Source: Candidatus Falkowiibacteriota bacterium
GTDB lineage: Bacteria > Patescibacteria > ABY1 > BM507 > UBA12075
NCBI GenBank assembly: GCA_030636285.1
Contig: DAOVXE010000047.1
Span: 1-6,337 of the forward strand
Reading direction: 5' to 3'
DNA: 6,337 nt
Position numbers and translations under genes: made by a program. The notes under the pieces were generated by a model. The model did not search any database. It was not told where the DNA came from and saw nothing but the letters and a program-made list of their open reading frames with translations. Shown here in pieces: positions 4,318-6,337 of this stretch (position 1 is the stretch's first letter; each line of letters opens with the position of its first letter).

Positions 4318-4952
4318 TTAAGGTAAATGTTTATAATCAAAAAGCTGAAGCAGTCGGTGATATTAAATTATCCGATAAGGTTTTTGGTTTGAAAACTAAT
4401 GAAGCGCTGGTGCATCAGGCAATGGTAACGCAGATGGCTAATGAGCGTCAGAATCTGGCGCACACCAAGGACAGGAGCGAAGTTCGCGGCGGCGGCAGAA
4501 AGCCATGGGCGCAAAAAGGAACCGGCCGGGCCAGAGCCGGCTCAAACCGTTCACCGATCTGGATGGGCGGCGGCGTAACCTTTGGGCCCAGGAGCGAGCG
4601 TAATTATAAAAAGCAGATAAACAAAAAAATGAAGCAAAAGGCGCTGTTAATGGTGCTTTCCGACAAAGTTGCTAATAATAGTTTGACTGTTATTGAAAGT
4701 TTTGATATAAAAGAATTTAAAACTAAAACAATTGATAGTTTACTTAAAAAGATTAATGACAAAAAAGATGAAAAAAGAAGCGTACTGATAATTAATGACA
4801 AAAAAGACGAAAAAACGAAATATTCAAGCAAAAATTTAGTTGGAGTTAAATATATTAATATTGATAATTTGAATATTGTTGACCTTTTGGCTAAGAGAGG
4901 CGTTGTAATCAGTAAAGATTCAATTAAAATAATAGAAAAACAATATAAATAA
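4311..4952 (+). CDS. rplD: 50S ribosomal protein L4
   Basis: L4 (uL4) binds 23S rRNA and sends a long loop into the peptide exit tunnel; in E. coli it also represses its own operon. The tunnel-loop region is intact: GGGRKPWAQKGTGRAR (60-75) and GGGVTFGPR (86-94), followed by the conserved KQINKKMKQKAL. The 213 residues fit the family (201 in E. coli). Residues 148-155 and 161-168 are both INDKKDEK. By comparison with E. coli, the second copy falls after the VLII strand, where ITGELDEN stands. The second half is far more AT- and Lys-rich than the first. No Shine-Dalgarno site is present. The best upstream promoter candidate is poor (TTTAAA at 4270-4275, TAGCAT at 4292-4297), so it may depend on readthrough from rplC across the antisense gene. 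Confidence 0.95.
   Translation: MSIKVNVYNQKAEAVGDIKLSDKVFGLKTNEALVHQAMVTQMANERQNLAHTKDRSEVRGGGRKPWAQKGTGRARAGSNRSPIWMGGGVTFGPRSERNYKKQINKKMKQKALLMVLSDKVANNSLTVIESFDIKEFKTKTIDSLLKKINDKKDEKRSVLIINDKKDEKTKYSSKNLVGVKYINIDNLNIVDLLAKRGVVISKDSIKIIEKQYK
4752..4815 (+). repeat. Duplicated 25-mer in rplD
   Basis: A 25-base segment at 4752-4776 recurs at 4791-4815 with one T/C difference. The period is 39 bases, or 13 codons, in frame. Both copies encode INDKKDEK. The near-identity at DNA level, including synonymous positions, points to recent duplication or conversion rather than protein-level selection alone. Confidence 0.75.
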
Positions 4953-4977
4953 CTCGTATTACGCACTTATCACGTAA

Positions 4978-5072
4978 AAAAAGTTATAATAAATGTAATT
5001 TAAACAAAAACGAGAATAAGAACAAGTTTTATCTTAGCATTTTTGTTTAAATTACATTTATTATAACTTTTT
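4978..5072. repeat. Perfect 33-bp inverted repeat between rplD and rplW
   Basis: The 33 bases at 4978-5010 are the exact reverse complement of 5040-5072; a 29-base spacer (5011-5039) separates them. The arms are almost pure A+T, begin with AAAAAGTTATAAT and each carry a TATAAT pointing inward (4985-4990 on +, 5060-5065 on -). Further out, TTACGCA (4959-4965) and TGCGTAA (5092-5098) form another 7-bp pair. No target-site duplication or open reading frame is evident. It could be a MITE-like insertion, a transcript-processing hairpin or, less happily, an assembly artefact. Confidence 0.9.
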
Positions 5073-5114
5073 CTAAGGTAAAAATATTTAATGCGTAAGG
5101 TGAGTAAATAATAT

Positions 5115-5660
5115 ATGGGATTGTTTGGCAGAAAAAAGAATAAAGAAGAAAAAGATTTGGCTGAAAAGAAAGCGGACGCGGTTTCCTCCTTCGCTAAAGC
5201 TCCCCACGACGCCAAGGCTTTGAGGGGCAAGTCGGCGGACAAGAAGGCAGGAGAAAAAACAAAATCGGCCAGTGTTAAGAATTCAAGCATGAAAGACCTT
5301 TATCAGGGAAAAGACAGGCCGGGTAAAATCACTAAAGAAAAAGCTGGAAAAGAAGTTAAAAAGAAAAAAGGCGTTGGCCGGGCTTATCGGATACTTATAA
5401 AACCTTTGATTACGGAAAAAGCGGCTATTTTGAATACGGAGAGTAAATATGTTTTTTCAGTAGCCACTGACGCCAATAAAATAGAAATTACCAACGCGGT
5501 TGAAGAGGTTTACGGGATCAGGCCGATAGCGGTTAATATAATCAAAGTAAGCGGTAAAAAGGTCCGTTATGGCCGCACTTTTGGCAAGCGTAAAGATTGG
5601 AAAAAAGCGATCGTGGCTTTGCCCAAGGGCAAAAGTATAAATATTTATGAAGGTGTTTAG
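5115..5660 (+). CDS. rplW: 50S ribosomal protein L23 with long N-terminal extension
   Basis: L23 (uL23) sits at the exit of the peptide tunnel, where trigger factor and SRP dock. The core occupies residues 90-181: AYRILIKPLITEKA, YVFSVATDANKIEITNAVEEVYG, NIIKVSGKKVRYGR and GKRKDWKKAIVAL, matching the usual ~95-residue protein. Residues 1-89 are an extra, highly basic low-complexity segment starting MGLFGRKKNKEEKD. Residues 24-46 (SSFAKAPHDAKALRG and following KSADKKAG) are GC-rich in DNA and unlike the flanking Lys/Glu codons. The chosen ATG has a partial Shine-Dalgarno (TAAGGTGAG, 5096-5104) about 10 bases upstream, which supports the long form. An internal ATG at residue 59 (5289) would give a shorter protein but lacks a better site. 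rplB starts 10 bases after the stop. Confidence 0.94.
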   Translation: MGLFGRKKNKEEKDLAEKKADAVSSFAKAPHDAKALRGKSADKKAGEKTKSASVKNSSMKDLYQGKDRPGKITKEKAGKEVKKKKGVGRAYRILIKPLITEKAAILNTESKYVFSVATDANKIEITNAVEEVYGIRPIAVNIIKVSGKKVRYGRTFGKRKDWKKAIVALPKGKSINIYEGV

Positions 5661-5670
5661 TAATTGATAT

Positions 5671-6337
5671 ATGGGGATTAAAAGAAAAAAACCAATAACG
5701 CCGGGCTTGAGAGGAGCCAGCTTTGACGACTTTAAGGATATTACCAAAAAGAAACCGGAAAAAAGTTTAACCAGGCCAAAGAAGAGAATTAGCGGCCGGA
5801 ATAATCAGGGGCGCATTACAGTACGGCACAGGGGCGGAGGCGCTAAGCGCAGTATTCGTGTTATAGATTATAAACGGGATAAATATGATGTACCGGCCAA
5901 AGTTTTTTCAATTGAGTATGATCCGAATCGAGGCGCCAGGATTGCTCTGCTTAATTATAAAGACGGTGAGAAACGCTATATTATCGCGCCGGTTGGAATG
6001 GGCGTTGGCGAGGAAGTCGTTAGCTCAAAAGAAAAGCAGGAGATCAGGCGCGGCAACGCAATGCCCATTAAGTTTATTCCGGCCGGGATTGCCGTGTATA
6101 ACGTGGAACTGGAGCCTGGCCGCGGCGGGCGCATAGCCAGAGGCGCCGGTAACTCTATTTACGTAATGGGGGTTGAAGGAAAGTATGCACAGATCAAAAT
6201 GCCATCAGGCGAGATCAGATTAGTCAAAAAAGAATGTTTTGTTACAGTTGGGCAAGCCAGTAATCCGGATAAAAGGCATATTAAGCTTGGCAGCGCCGGG
6301 CGCAAACGCCGTTTGGGATTTCGGCCGACTGTTCGTG
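5671..6337 (+). CDS. rplB: 50S ribosomal protein L2, 3' end outside the window
   Basis: L2 (uL2) binds 23S rRNA near the peptidyl transferase centre and helps join the subunits. The first 222 residues are present, of about 275 expected. The start MGIKRKKPITPGLRG aligns with the normal L2 start. GRITVRHRGGGAKR (47-60), EYDPNRGARIALLNYKDGE (82-100), KRYIIAPVGM (101-110), NVELEPGRGGRIARGAG (144-160) and GFRPTVR (216-222) are family hallmarks. The window ends just before the conserved MNPVDHPHGGG region with the functional histidine. The nearest SD-like bases (AAGGTG, 5650-5655) lie inside the end of rplW and are rather far from the ATG, so translational coupling to rplW across the 10-base gap is likely. 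No extension or break is seen in the visible part. Confidence 0.96.
   Translation, partial: MGIKRKKPITPGLRGASFDDFKDITKKKPEKSLTRPKKRISGRNNQGRITVRHRGGGAKRSIRVIDYKRDKYDVPAKVFSIEYDPNRGARIALLNYKDGEKRYIIAPVGMGVGEEVVSSKEKQEIRRGNAMPIKFIPAGIAVYNVELEPGRGGRIARGAGNSIYVMGVEGKYAQIKMPSGEIRLVKKECFVTVGQASNPDKRHIKLGSAGRKRRLGFRPTVR

Noticed and set aside
5000..5290. Minus-strand 96-codon open frame over the inverted repeat and rplW start
   Set aside because: It runs antisense through the rplW extension and one arm of the inverted repeat; no promoter, SD site or family resemblance supports it.
5885..6136. 83-codon frame inside rplB
   Set aside because: It is an alternative frame of the conserved L2 gene.
1..6337. 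Recoded UGA (glycine, as in Gracilibacteria/Absconditabacteria)
   Set aside because: All complete genes end in TAA or TAG, which raised the question, but the conserved proteins contain no in-frame TGA and are full length under the standard code. Absence of TGA stops in eight genes is also expected at low GC.

Overview
The window is a stretch of bacterial chromosome carrying the start of the S10 ribosomal-protein cluster: tuf (EF-Tu), rpsJ (S10), rplC (L3), rplD (L4), rplW (L23) and the 5' part of rplB (L2), all on the + strand. Two unrecognised small genes precede tuf, and one unrecognised minus-strand gene sits between rplC and rplD. EF-Tu and the ribosomal proteins are clearly bacterial. 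Several features together suggest a Candidate Phyla Radiation (Patescibacteria, Parcubacteria-like) genome: low GC, almost no Shine-Dalgarno sites, long lysine/glutamate-rich extensions on ribosomal proteins, and short simple or palindromic repeats in spacers and in frame in genes. That assignment is inference; no 16S gene or other marker is present.

Layout. 1-128: a good sigma70-type promoter with a dyad over its -35 box and a leader with two hairpins. 129-919: two small hypothetical genes, the first with a Phd/YefM-like N-terminus. 920-1032: AT-rich tuf leader. 1033-2653: tuf, a hairpin, then rpsJ. 2654-3011: a 358-base spacer with a perfect -10 box, a 58-base structured element, a possible antiterminator and a strong intrinsic terminator. 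After these come two more hairpins, a second promoter and five ATTCGTAA repeats running up to the rplC start. 3012-3887: rplC with an 85-residue C-terminal extension. 3888-4310: a complete antisense transcription unit (promoter, Shine-Dalgarno, 87-codon gene, terminator) whose -35 box lies on the rplD start codon. 4311-4952: rplD. 4953-5114: a perfect 33-bp inverted repeat. 5115-5660: rplW with an 89-residue N-terminal extension. 5671 to the end: rplB, cut by the window edge.

How it fits together. The products are EF-Tu and proteins of both ribosomal subunits, normally made in proportion from one operon. Here the cluster is unusually broken up, with long spacers after rpsJ, rplC and rplD, each holding a candidate control or insertion element. 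The best candidate for something undescribed is the rpsJ-rplC spacer, which has the layout of a transcription attenuator (leader structure, mutually exclusive antiterminator and terminator) ahead of L3-L4-L23-L2. The second is the minus-strand gene driven from a promoter overlapping the rplD start.
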